The notes below the pieces were generated by a model. The model worked only from the letters and a program-made list of their open reading frames with translations, had not been told where the DNA came from and made no database searches. DNA of 64,000 nt from Marinimicrobium alkaliphilum. Its GTDB lineage: Bacteria; Pseudomonadota; Gammaproteobacteria; Pseudomonadales; Cellvibrionaceae. Below are positions 46,565-55,474 of the stretch, one piece after another. Location of the stretch: NCBI RefSeq assembly GCF_003259155.1, contig NZ_QGMQ01000002.1, positions 308,925 to 372,924 on the forward strand, given 5' to 3'. A program made the translations under genes and the position numbers. Position 1 is the first letter of the stretch. Every line of letters starts with the position of its first letter.

Positions 46565-47980
46565 TTGACCGAGCAAAAAGATACCGACCCAAGCACCAAG
46601 GAAGGCATTCGCTACGTCAATCTCTATGAGGCGGAAGACAAGGTCTACGTCCGTCGTATTACCGGTTTCTATCAGCGCTTGCGCCGCTACACGGGCATCC
46701 CGCTGCTGCTTGGGTTTTTGCTCATGCCCTGGCTTGTCATCGATGGGCGACCGGCCATGCTGTTTGATCTGCCCACGCGACAGTTCCATATCCTGTGGAC
46801 GACCTTTCGCCCCCAGGACGGGATGTATCTCGCCTGGCTTTTGATTATTGCGGCTTTCTTGTTGTTTACCGTGACGGTGCTGGTAGGCCGTGTCTGGTGT
46901 GGGTTTACCTGCCCGCAAACGGTGTGGACGCACATGTTTCTGTGGGCCGAACACGTTTGTGAAGGCGACCGCAATAAGCGTATTAAACTCGACCGCCAAC
47001 CCTGGCACAAAGAGAAAGTCATTCGAAAGAGCGCCAAGCACGGCATCTGGCTGATGATTGCGTTGATAACGGCGCTGACGTTTGTCGGATACTTTATGCC
47101 GATACGTGAACTGATTGTCGGCCTGATCACACTGGATGTACACCTCGCGGCGGCCTTTTGGGTGGCCTTTTTTACCGGCGCGACGTATATGAACGCGGGT
47201 TTTTTACGCGAGCAGGTCTGCAAGTACATGTGCCCTTACGCGCGTTTTCAGTCGGTGATGTATGACAAGGATACGCTGACGGTCGCCTATAACTATCAGC
47301 GCGGTGAGCCGCGCGGGCCACGCAAACCCAAAGATGATTATCGGGCGCAGGGGTTGGGTGACTGCATTGATTGTTCCTGGTGCGTGCAGGTCTGTCCCGT
47401 AGACATTGATATCCGCGATGGCCTGCAGGCGGAGTGCATTGACTGTGGTCTGTGTGTGGATGCCTGTGATCAGGTGATGGAGCGAATGGGTTACCCTCGG
47501 GGTCTGATCGACTTTACCACCGAAGAGCGTATCGAGACCGGGCGCAGTCGGGGGGTGTTGCGACCGCGGTTTTTGGCGTACCTGGCCGTTTTGTTGGTGA
47601 TGATGGCGGTCTTCGTCAATGCGCTCAGCAGCCGGTTGCCCGTGGGTCTTGACGTGACCCGTGACCGGGGCGTACGTATGTACCGGATCAGTGGCGATAC
47701 GGTACAGAATGTTTATACCCTCAAAATTGACAATCTTGACCGGAGTACGCACGTCTACGACTTGAGCGTGAGTGGTGATTATCCCTTCGAGATTCAGGGT
47801 TATCGTGCTTATCCGGTGGATGAGGGGGATCATCTGACCATAGCGATTCGGGTGGCGGTACCTCGTTCCGAGCTGACTGAGGTCAAAACCACGATTACGT
47901 TCGAAGTAGAGGCGCGCGACAACCCTGATATTCGGGCGCGCCATTCGACCACATTTATCGGACCACAACCCCGGGGCTGA
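46565..47980 (+). CDS. ccoG: CcoG, cbb3 oxidase assembly iron-sulfur protein
   Basis: 471 residues from TTG 46565, preceded by GAGGTGCGC. CcoG reduces copper for insertion in cbb3 oxidases. It has several membrane helices, the NapH-like CGFTCPQTVWTHMF and CKYMCPYARFQSVM blocks, and a two-cluster ferredoxin region (CIDCSWCVQVCP and CIDCGLCVDACDQVM). The C-terminal domain is an Ig-like periplasmic fold. The rare start codon may lower its yield relative to the oxidase. Confidence 0.96.
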   Translation: MTEQKDTDPSTKEGIRYVNLYEAEDKVYVRRITGFYQRLRRYTGIPLLLGFLLMPWLVIDGRPAMLFDLPTRQFHILWTTFRPQDGMYLAWLLIIAAFLLFTVTVLVGRVWCGFTCPQTVWTHMFLWAEHVCEGDRNKRIKLDRQPWHKEKVIRKSAKHGIWLMIALITALTFVGYFMPIRELIVGLITLDVHLAAAFWVAFFTGATYMNAGFLREQVCKYMCPYARFQSVMYDKDTLTVAYNYQRGEPRGPRKPKDDYRAQGLGDCIDCSWCVQVCPVDIDIRDGLQAECIDCGLCVDACDQVMERMGYPRGLIDFTTEERIETGRSRGVLRPRFLAYLAVLLVMMAVFVNALSSRLPVGLDVTRDRGVRMYRISGDTVQNVYTLKIDNLDRSTHVYDLSVSGDYPFEIQGYRAYPVDEGDHLTIAIRVAVPRSELTEVKTTITFEVEARDNPDIRARHSTTFIGPQPRG

Positions 47981-48016
47981 ACGCCGGGTTCGTACTCACA
48001 ATGACAGGTAAAACGC

Positions 48017-48562
48017 ATGCAGACGCGCGATAAAAGGCCTGGTGGCCCCTACTACAGAGAGCCGGGTTTTTGGCTGGTCATGGCACCGTTGATTGCGGTG
48101 TTTTTTGTCGTGGCAGCATTGTTGACCGCCGCCTATAGCGGTCGTGACCACGAAGTGATTGACAACTACTACAAGCAGGGTCGGTTGATCAATCAAACCT
48201 TCGAGCAGGACGCGCGCGCCAAGGCTCTGGGGTTGAAGGCCGACGTCAGCTTTGACGCCGAGGCGCAACGGGTGCAGGTCACCATTACCCGTGCTGACGG
48301 GGAGAGCCTGCCCGGACAGTTGTTGCTGGTCATGGATCACCCGGTGAACGAGAATCTGGATCAACATCTGGTGTTGCGTCGTGTGGGCGCAGAACGCTAC
48401 GAAGCGTCGCTCGATGCTGAACTTGTTCACCACTGGTATCTCACCCTCTATCCCGAGCTGGATTTGGCGCAGCGCCGTTCGGCGCCTTGGCGACTGCGCG
48501 GTGCAATTGCGTTTAGCGAATCCTACAATACTGAGCTGGCCGTCCGCCGGACGGCCGATTGA
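48017..48562 (+). CDS. ccoH: FixH/CcoH assembly protein
   Basis: 181 residues. One membrane helix (residues 16-42) follows PYYREPGFWLVMAPLIAVF, then a periplasmic domain with YYKQGRLINQTFEQDARAKALG, the FixH signature. It stays with the oxidase in assembly. It starts 36 bases after ccoG and ends 4 bases before ccoI. Confidence 0.93.
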   Translation: MQTRDKRPGGPYYREPGFWLVMAPLIAVFFVVAALLTAAYSGRDHEVIDNYYKQGRLINQTFEQDARAKALGLKADVSFDAEAQRVQVTITRADGESLPGQLLLVMDHPVNENLDQHLVLRRVGAERYEASLDAELVHHWYLTLYPELDLAQRRSAPWRLRGAIAFSESYNTELAVRRTAD

Positions 48563-48566
48563 CGCT

Positions 48567-51047
48567 ATGACCGAGACTTCATCGACCCCCTTGGACTGTT
48601 ATCACTGCGGCTTGCCGGTACCGAGCGATGTGTACTATCCGGTGACTGTGGATGGCCGTGAGCAGCGAATGTGCTGCCCGGGCTGCCAGGCCGTGGCGAC
48701 AGCCATTGTCGATGGGGGGCTGGAGAGCTTTTATCGCTTTCGCACGGAAGCCAATAACCGCCCGGAGAACGGCGAGGGCATTGAGCAGCAACAGTGGGCC
48801 GTCTATGACTTGCCCGACATTCAGGGTGAGTTTGTCACCGAGTTGGCGGACGACCGTCATCAAGCCAGTCTGTTGCTTGAGGGCATTACCTGTGCGGCCT
48901 GCAGCTGGCTGGTGGAAAAGCACCTGCAAAAATCGCCCGGGCTGGAATCGGTACGTCTGGATGTCACCACGCACCGCTGTGTTTTGGTGTGGAACCCACA
49001 GGTTCAGCCACTAAGCGAGCTGTTGGCGGCGCTGGCGGAGATCGGCTACACCCCGCGCCCGGCCACCGACGAAGGCCAGCAGGCCATGATGGCCAAGGAG
49101 AATCGCACGGCGCTGTTGCGCTTGGGCGTCGCCGGTTTTGGCATGATGCAGGTGGGTATGGTCGCGGTCGGCATTTACACCGGCGCTACCGGTGAGTGGC
49201 TCGAGGTGTTGCGCTGGTTGAACCTGTTGATGGCCGCGCCGGTGATCACCTACAGTTGCTGGCCTTTCTACATTGGGGCCTGGCGGGCCCTCAAAGCCGG
49301 TGGTCTGACCATGGATGTGCCGGTTTCTCTGGCCATCATTCTGGCCTTTATCGCCAGTACCTGGGCGACGGTGTTCGGGGGCGGTGAGGTCTACTTCGAG
49401 GCGATCACCACTTTCGCTTTTTTTCTGTTGGCAGGTCGTTATCTGGAGATGCGCACCCGTCACCGCAATCGTCAGGGTTACGGCAATCTGGCGCAGTTGA
49501 TGCCTTTGACCGCTCGCCGACTGACGCCCGATGGGGCAGAGGACGCGTTGGTGCCGATCAAGTCCCTGATTGCGGGGGATCGGGTTCTGATCAAAAGTGG
49601 CGAGACCTTTCCGGCCGACGGGCGTGTACTCGGGGGCGAAAGTGCGGTGGTCGAGGCATTGCTGACCGGCGAGTCGCGGCCGGTGGTCAAGCGTGTAGGC
49701 GACACCGTCATCGGCGGTACCCTCAATAGCGACAGTGCCCTGGAGGTCGAAGTGACGGCGACGGGCCAGCATACCCAGCTGTCTGCCATTGAACGCCTGG
49801 TGACCCAGGCCGCCGACGAGAAACCCTATCAAGTGGCGGTGGCTGATCGGGTTGCCCGCTACTTTGTCGCGGCGGTGCTGATTGTGTGCAGCGCCGTGTT
49901 TGCCTTTTGGTGGTGGTATGAAGCCGGGCGCGCGGTTTGGGTGGCACTTTCGGTGCTGGTGGTCACCTGCCCCTGTGCCCTGGGGCTGGCGATGCCAACG
50001 GCGCTCACCGCCGCGACCGCGAATCTGCGTCAACAGGGTTTTCTGGTGGCCCGGGGCCACGTTATTGAAACCCTCACCAAAGTCAATCGGGTCATCTTTG
50101 ACAAAACCGGCACGCTCACCAAGGGCGAATTCGCCCTGGTAGCCACCCGGGTACTGGGTACGCGCTCTGAGGCAGAAGTTCGGTCGTTGGCGGCGGCGTT
50201 GGAAAGTCGTTCGAACCATCCTCTGGCGGCTGCCTTTGCCCCTTATCTGGGCAATCATGTCGCCAGCGATACCCGTCAAGTGACGGCGCAGGGTGTCGAA
50301 GGCCTGATTGACGGAGAGCGCTACCGGTTGGGCGCCGCCGCCTTCGCCAGCGCGCTCTCTACCGATGATGAGACGCCTGAGCTGCCGGACCAAACCCGGT
50401 TGTGGGTGCTGTTGGCGAGCGAGCAGGGGCCGCTGGCCTGGTTCGCGCTTGAAGATGAGGTGCGTCCGGGTGCCCGGGCGCTGGTGTCGGCACTGGTGGA
50501 GCAGGGCGTTGCCGTGGAGCTGCTCAGTGGAGACCACTCCGGGGCGGTAGCGGATCTGGCTCAGACACTGGGGATCCCGACGTATACGGCGGGCGCCAAG
50601 CCAGACGATAAACTGGCGCGGCTCAAGGCCTGTCAGGCCGCTGGGGATACCGTGCTGATGTTGGGTGACGGCATCAACGACGTGCCTGTGCTGTCGGGGG
50701 CCGATGTCTCGGTCGCCATGGCGGCGGCTTCGGATCTGGCTCAGACACGGGCGGACGCGGTGCTGCTCAACGAGCGTATGACCACTATCGCCGATACGCT
50801 GGTTCTGGCTCGGCGCACTAAAAAAATCATCAAACAAAACCTCGGGTTGTCGCTCCTGTACAATTTATGCTCCCTGCCCCTGGCATCGGCCGGACTGGTG
50901 AGCCCTTGGGCGGCGGCAATCGGCATGACGGCCAGTTCTTTTGTGGTCATTTTCAATGCCTTGCGCTTGAGTCGGCGCTCCGTCGACGCCCCGGTTGCGG
51001 CGGTCGCCCGGGTCGAGGACGACGCCAAACTGACGTCGGAGGCGTGA
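48567..51047 (+). CDS. ccoI: Copper-transporting P1B-ATPase CcoI
   Basis: 826 residues from ATG 48567; the track upstream overlaps ccoH. The N-terminus has a treble-clef-like CYHCGLP and CCPGCQ pair and a heavy-metal domain with GITCAACSW. The membrane CPC (VTCPCALGLAMP), the phosphorylation site DKTGTLTKG, GDGINDVPVL and eight helices mark a P-type ATPase of the FixI/CopA2 group. It exports Cu(I) to the periplasm for the oxidase. It ends one base before ccoS. Confidence 0.97.
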   Translation: MTETSSTPLDCYHCGLPVPSDVYYPVTVDGREQRMCCPGCQAVATAIVDGGLESFYRFRTEANNRPENGEGIEQQQWAVYDLPDIQGEFVTELADDRHQASLLLEGITCAACSWLVEKHLQKSPGLESVRLDVTTHRCVLVWNPQVQPLSELLAALAEIGYTPRPATDEGQQAMMAKENRTALLRLGVAGFGMMQVGMVAVGIYTGATGEWLEVLRWLNLLMAAPVITYSCWPFYIGAWRALKAGGLTMDVPVSLAIILAFIASTWATVFGGGEVYFEAITTFAFFLLAGRYLEMRTRHRNRQGYGNLAQLMPLTARRLTPDGAEDALVPIKSLIAGDRVLIKSGETFPADGRVLGGESAVVEALLTGESRPVVKRVGDTVIGGTLNSDSALEVEVTATGQHTQLSAIERLVTQAADEKPYQVAVADRVARYFVAAVLIVCSAVFAFWWWYEAGRAVWVALSVLVVTCPCALGLAMPTALTAATANLRQQGFLVARGHVIETLTKVNRVIFDKTGTLTKGEFALVATRVLGTRSEAEVRSLAAALESRSNHPLAAAFAPYLGNHVASDTRQVTAQGVEGLIDGERYRLGAAAFASALSTDDETPELPDQTRLWVLLASEQGPLAWFALEDEVRPGARALVSALVEQGVAVELLSGDHSGAVADLAQTLGIPTYTAGAKPDDKLARLKACQAAGDTVLMLGDGINDVPVLSGADVSVAMAAASDLAQTRADAVLLNERMTTIADTLVLARRTKKIIKQNLGLSLLYNLCSLPLASAGLVSPWAAAIGMTASSFVVIFNALRLSRRSVDAPVAAVARVEDDAKLTSEA

Positions 51048-51048
51048 G

Positions 51049-51300
51049 ATGGAGAGCTTGTTCATCCTGATTCCCATTGGCATCGTCTTTATCGTGATCG
51101 CGGTAAAGATCCTGTTTTGGGCGATCAACAGCGGGCAGTACGATAACCTCGATACCGAAGCCCATCGCATTCTGTTTGACGAGGAAACGCACCTGAACCC
51201 CGACAGAGCGGATCGGGAAAGTGAACCCTCCGAGGAGGATGAGCCGGGGGCGGAGCCAGCCCCCGAACGGAACCAGGATGGGGAGCGCAAGTCTCCATGA
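51049..51300 (+). CDS. ccoS: CcoS, cbb3 oxidase assembly protein
   Basis: 83 residues. One membrane helix (residues 5-27) followed by FWAINSGQYDNLDTEAHRILFDEE, the CcoS signature, and an acidic tail that is long for the family. It is needed for heme and copper insertion in the active oxidase. Its stop overlaps the start of the next gene by ATGA. Confidence 0.95.
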   Translation: MESLFILIPIGIVFIVIAVKILFWAINSGQYDNLDTEAHRILFDEETHLNPDRADRESEPSEEDEPGAEPAPERNQDGERKSP

Positions 51301-52043
51301 CGGACGCTTTTCTCGTTGTTGTCGCCGCGTTCAGCTTGGGCTTTTTAAGCAGCGCCCACTGTGTCGGTATGTGCGGCGGGATCATGGGGGCGCTGACCAT
51401 GGCTATTCCACCCGAAGCGCGTGGTCGGCGCCTGCGCCTGGTGTTGTGTTACAACGTCGGGCGGATTGCCAGTTACACTCTGATGGGGGCGGGTTTGGGC
51501 GCCTTGGCTGGCCTTCTGCAGATGTCGGGCTTTGGCGCTGTGTTGCGCTTGCTCGCGGGCTTGTTACTCATCGCCATGGGCCTTTATCTCGCGGATTGGT
51601 GGCGTGGACTGACGTGGCTGGAGCGAGGGGGGCGTTATCTGTGGGCGTACCTGCAGCCCTTCGGAAAAGCCCTGATGCCGGTGACCACCGCGCCCAAAGC
51701 GATGGCTCTGGGCGCCCTGTGGGGGTGGTTACCCTGTGGTCTGGTTTACACCGCATTGGCCTACAGCGCCGCTCAGGGCAGTGCCTGGTGGTCTGGCGCC
51801 GTTATGTTGGCCTTCGGTCTGGGCACCTTGCCCGCTGTGCTGGCCACGGGGCTCGCGGCCCGTCAATTCGCTGTCCTGCTTCAGCGCCGGGGCGTGCGTC
51901 GTGGGTCTGCGCTGCTGATCATCGGGTTCGGTCTCTGGACTCTCATTGGCGGCAGTCATTCAGTGGGCCACGATCACCCGCACGATCACCACCGTACTCC
52001 CGCCGTCGAGCAGACACCGACACCCCGCCACCACGCTCACTAA
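51297..52043 (+). CDS. SafE/TauE-type (DsbD-like) membrane protein with His-rich tail
   Basis: 248 residues. Six helices with the twin block GFLSSAHCVGMCGGIMGAL at the start and ALWGWLPCGLVYTALAYSAA later, the cysteine-proline motifs of the sulfite-exporter / UreH-like (PF13386) group. These genes often follow ccoS. The last 30 residues are His-rich (GHDHPHDHHR, then PRHHAH), a probable metal-binding tail. The role is inferred to be copper or thiol handling in oxidase assembly. Translation is coupled to ccoS. Confidence 0.85.
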   Translation: MTDAFLVVVAAFSLGFLSSAHCVGMCGGIMGALTMAIPPEARGRRLRLVLCYNVGRIASYTLMGAGLGALAGLLQMSGFGAVLRLLAGLLLIAMGLYLADWWRGLTWLERGGRYLWAYLQPFGKALMPVTTAPKAMALGALWGWLPCGLVYTALAYSAAQGSAWWSGAVMLAFGLGTLPAVLATGLAARQFAVLLQRRGVRRGSALLIIGFGLWTLIGGSHSVGHDHPHDHHRTPAVEQTPTPRHHAH

Positions 52044-52133
52044 GTTTTAACAAAATGGGGATTCTCTCTCTCCCCCAAGAGTGGTAATCTGAATGACCGT
52101 TTTTTGTTAGAACACAATAACAATCAGGTGGTT

Positions 52134-53864
52134 ATGCAGTATTTTGGCGCAGTGGCAGGTGCGATACACCGGAAGTCTCGGCACCTGACAGGTGCCTTGG
52201 TGCTGTTGGCCGCGCTGCCCACCTGGGCCGAAAGCCTGGAAATCTTCGATATCCCGCTCGACCCCTCCTGTGAATGGACCGAGTACCCCCACCTGGATTT
52301 GAGCCGGGAGTCCAACTACAACCGCGTCCGTTCGGCGCTGGATGAGCTGGAAGGGCACCGGATCAGGCATATCCGTATTGTCAGTGGCGATATCTTTGAT
52401 GAAAACGATCCGGATGAAAATAACGCCCTGTTTCGGGGCCTTAACCGGGTTCATATCAATACCACAGTCACCACCATTCGCGCCCAACTATTGATGACCG
52501 AAGGCGAGGATTTGCGCTCGCGCTACGTCAACGAGTCCGAGCGGATCCTGCGCACTCGCAGTTATTTGTCCGATGCCTATATCGTCCCGGAAGTGGTGTG
52601 TGATGGCGGGGTGGATTTGTTAGTGCTCACTCGCGACGCCTGGGTAACCGAGCCGGAAGTGTATTTCGGTTACGAAGGGGGCGAAACGCGCTCCGGTTTT
52701 GGTTTGAAAGATGGCAACTTTCTGGGCAGTGGCGACAACCTGTCAGTCGGCTACGTTCAGGATGAATTGCGCAGCAGCGTTACCTACGATTATCGCAGCC
52801 CGCACCTGTTTAATACGCAATTGCGCGCGCGGGTATCCTATGCGGACAAAAGCGATGGCACCGACAAGGTGTTCAGCCTCGAACAACCTTTCTATTCGCT
52901 GGACTCTCCTTGGGCGGCAGGTTATATCAGTGAAAACATCTCGGAAGTGAATGTGGTACGCAATCGGGGTGAAGATATCAACGAGTACCGCCAACGGATG
53001 ATCAAAAACGAGGTCTACTACGGCCGGGCTCTGACGGTTGGCAGCGATGATATTCGCCGACTCCTGATCGGGTTGACCAGTGAGGAGGATCGTTTCTCCG
53101 AGACCGATGCATCCGTAACCGAAGTGCCTACAGACCGGCGCGCCAACTATCCTTGGTTGGCCTATGAATACATTGAGAACGACTACGGTACCTATCGCAA
53201 TGTGTACCAGATACAGCGCACCGAGGATATCGCTCAGGGACTGAATATATACCTGCGCGCCGGCTACGGCGGCGCTTCACTGGGCAACGACCGGGATGTA
53301 GTGCGCTTCAAGGGGCGGGTGAGCAATTACCTGGATATTGGTCCCGGGCAGTTGCTGCGCGTGGAAGGCCAGCTTGACGGCCGGTACTACCCCAATTTTG
53401 AGGGTAGCGACTCGACCGTGGCACAAACCCGGATTGATCACCATTACTTTATCGACCGCAACAACCGCTGGTTTACCAGCTTTCGCTATGCCCAGGGCTA
53501 TGACCTGGCTCAGCATGAAGAGCTGACGCTCGGCGGCATTTCCGGGTTGCGCGGTTATCCCACTGATTTTCAACGCGGCGCGCAACGTTATCTGCTGACG
53601 GTTGAACGGCGTTACTTTTCGGATATTCACCTGCTCAATATTGTCCGCATGGGCGGCGTGGCCTTCATCGATGCCGGGCGGGCCTGGGGCGGGGAGGGGA
53701 ATCGCGACAACAGTCATCTGTCCAACTTGGGCCTGGGTTTGCGCTTTACCTCAAGTAAGGCACGCATTGGCAACCTTCTGCATATCGACGTTGCGGTTCC
53801 TACCGGGACGCGCGAAAATACCCGCAGTGTGCAGTGGTTAATCAAGGGCTCCACGGTGTTTTAG
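52134..53864 (+). CDS. Omp85/BamA-family outer-membrane protein with one POTRA domain
   Basis: 576 residues from ATG 52134 (CAGGTGG site); an upstream TTG is rejected. The signal peptide ends at TWA (residue 33). Residues 75-170 look like a single POTRA: IRHIRIVSGDIFDE, a helix with TVTTIRAQLLMTEGEDL, then helix ERILRTRSYLSDAYI and a last strand. Residues 175-576 are beta-barrel with GISGLRGYPTDFQRG, the loop-6 RGY motif of Omp85 proteins, and a C-terminal Phe. It could assemble or export an outer-membrane partner; none is evident. A DUF945 gene follows. Confidence 0.8.
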   Translation: MQYFGAVAGAIHRKSRHLTGALVLLAALPTWAESLEIFDIPLDPSCEWTEYPHLDLSRESNYNRVRSALDELEGHRIRHIRIVSGDIFDENDPDENNALFRGLNRVHINTTVTTIRAQLLMTEGEDLRSRYVNESERILRTRSYLSDAYIVPEVVCDGGVDLLVLTRDAWVTEPEVYFGYEGGETRSGFGLKDGNFLGSGDNLSVGYVQDELRSSVTYDYRSPHLFNTQLRARVSYADKSDGTDKVFSLEQPFYSLDSPWAAGYISENISEVNVVRNRGEDINEYRQRMIKNEVYYGRALTVGSDDIRRLLIGLTSEEDRFSETDASVTEVPTDRRANYPWLAYEYIENDYGTYRNVYQIQRTEDIAQGLNIYLRAGYGGASLGNDRDVVRFKGRVSNYLDIGPGQLLRVEGQLDGRYYPNFEGSDSTVAQTRIDHHYFIDRNNRWFTSFRYAQGYDLAQHEELTLGGISGLRGYPTDFQRGAQRYLLTVERRYFSDIHLLNIVRMGGVAFIDAGRAWGGEGNRDNSHLSNLGLGLRFTSSKARIGNLLHIDVAVPTGTRENTRSVQWLIKGSTVF

Positions 53865-53923
53865 GCGCCAATGCCGATCGCCACGCCAATAGTGCAACGT
53901 GGAATGAATTAAAGGGAGTGAGA

Positions 53924-55234
53924 ATGAAAAAATTTATTGGAACACTGGTGGTGTTGGTCCTGGTTTATGTGACCGCTGCCTATGCTACTGGCTATCTCGG
54001 CGAGCGTGAAGTTCGGCAACAATTGCTCAGCGAAGCTGAGTTTTTGGCGGGGCAGCAAGTCGCTATCAGCCTGGAGGACTATCGCCGCGGCATCACGTCA
54101 AGTGAAGTGACGACCGTTATTCGTTACCGGGATGTGTTGCCTGAGGGCGAGCTGGTGCTGACTGTCGATGCGCGCGTGAGTCATGGCCCCCTGTTTTGGC
54201 AAGGCGGTGCACCCAGGCTCGGGCTTTCGAGCATTGAGGGCGAGTTCCGCTTGCATGCACCGGATCAACCTGAACTCAACGCCGTGCTAGAACGCCTGTG
54301 GGGTGAAAGCCTGGGAACCTTTACCGGCTACACCGGGTTTACGGGGCGCTACACGCTCGACTGGCAGATTCCGGGCTTTGATCAATCGCTGGATACCGAT
54401 GATGCCCGGTTCAGTTTTGCCGGGGCTCAAGGCCGTCTTTCTGGTGTTGCCAACGAGCATCAGTATTCGGGCGATGTCAGCGTTGGTGCAGTCACCATTG
54501 AAGATCAGCAGGGCAGTGGTGAACGTATCGAGATCAGCGGTTTGCAGTCGACTTTCGATCTGCACTACCTCAATGCCTACATCAGCGTCGGCGAGGTGGA
54601 GGTCGATATTTCGCGTATTGCCTGGCAGCAGCTTGAAGGTAGCACCGGTGAACTAACCGACGTGAGGCTGCGCGCGGAGAGCGAAGCCGTGGGCGATAAG
54701 CTCAACTCTCAGCTATCGATTGATGCGTCTCGCCTGGAGGGTGTGATGTTGCCGGTTCGGGACATTTACTACCGCTTCGCTTTGAACAACGTTAGTCAGG
54801 CGGCCCTGACTCAGTGGCAAGCGAGTGCCAGCCAGTGGGGCAACGATGTCACGGAAGCCGAAATCATCGAGGTCATGGATGCACTTTTGCAGCCGGGCTT
54901 GCAGTTCAGCGCCGATATGGGGGCAGGGCTGATGGACGGACAGTCGCGTCTGACGTTGAATGCGGATTATATCGGTTTGGGGGCCGGCCGCAGTCTGTCT
55001 CAGCTCGACAGTTACGGCGATTTGTTGGCCGCGGTTAACGCCGAGCTAGTATTTCGTGCCGATGACGCCATCGTTATGAATACCCCGTTGATTCTTGTGA
55101 CTGCCGACTATATCGGGACCTACCTGATTGATGAGGGTGGGGAATACGTCATGCGCGCCAAACTGCAGGATGGCCGTTTGACGATTGCGGATATTCCCTT
55201 TCCCATCGAGTTCTTGTTGATGGGATTGATGTAG
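53924..55234 (+). CDS. DUF945 (YdgA-like) protein
   Basis: 436 residues from ATG 53924, with AAAGGGAGTGAG in front. A single N-terminal helix (residues 3-24) anchors it or acts as signal. The rest matches DUF945: ATGYLGEREVRQQLLSEAEF, repeated strand pairs and LSRLDSYGDLLA-like end (LSQLDSYGDLLAAVNAELVF). Function is unknown; E. coli YdgA is an inner-membrane protein. It is 59 bases after the Omp85 gene. Confidence 0.82.
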   Translation: MKKFIGTLVVLVLVYVTAAYATGYLGEREVRQQLLSEAEFLAGQQVAISLEDYRRGITSSEVTTVIRYRDVLPEGELVLTVDARVSHGPLFWQGGAPRLGLSSIEGEFRLHAPDQPELNAVLERLWGESLGTFTGYTGFTGRYTLDWQIPGFDQSLDTDDARFSFAGAQGRLSGVANEHQYSGDVSVGAVTIEDQQGSGERIEISGLQSTFDLHYLNAYISVGEVEVDISRIAWQQLEGSTGELTDVRLRAESEAVGDKLNSQLSIDASRLEGVMLPVRDIYYRFALNNVSQAALTQWQASASQWGNDVTEAEIIEVMDALLQPGLQFSADMGAGLMDGQSRLTLNADYIGLGAGRSLSQLDSYGDLLAAVNAELVFRADDAIVMNTPLILVTADYIGTYLIDEGGEYVMRAKLQDGRLTIADIPFPIEFLLMGLM

Positions 55235-55474
55235 GGGTGCAGCGGAATTTGAGCGTACGTCACAGGGCGGCGCTCGCCACTGGTTGATTGCCGGTACTGT
55301 GGCAGTTCTGGCGGTAAACATAACTTTAAACTTCTTTATCAATGCTGCTTCTCCTCTTTTTGCCTCCCCAGTAGTAGTCTGTTAAGTTAGCGCGTCCGGT
55401 TTGACGCTGCTGAGATGGCGTGTGCGCGCCGGTGAATTAAAAGACAATTCTAAATACAGAATGGGACACAAGAG

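Noticed and set aside
49011-50837. A 608-codon open frame antisense to ccoI
   Set aside because: It lies wholly opposite a clear P-type ATPase gene, has low-complexity His/Arg/Gln-rich translation and no family motif; long antisense frames are expected in G/C-rich genes.
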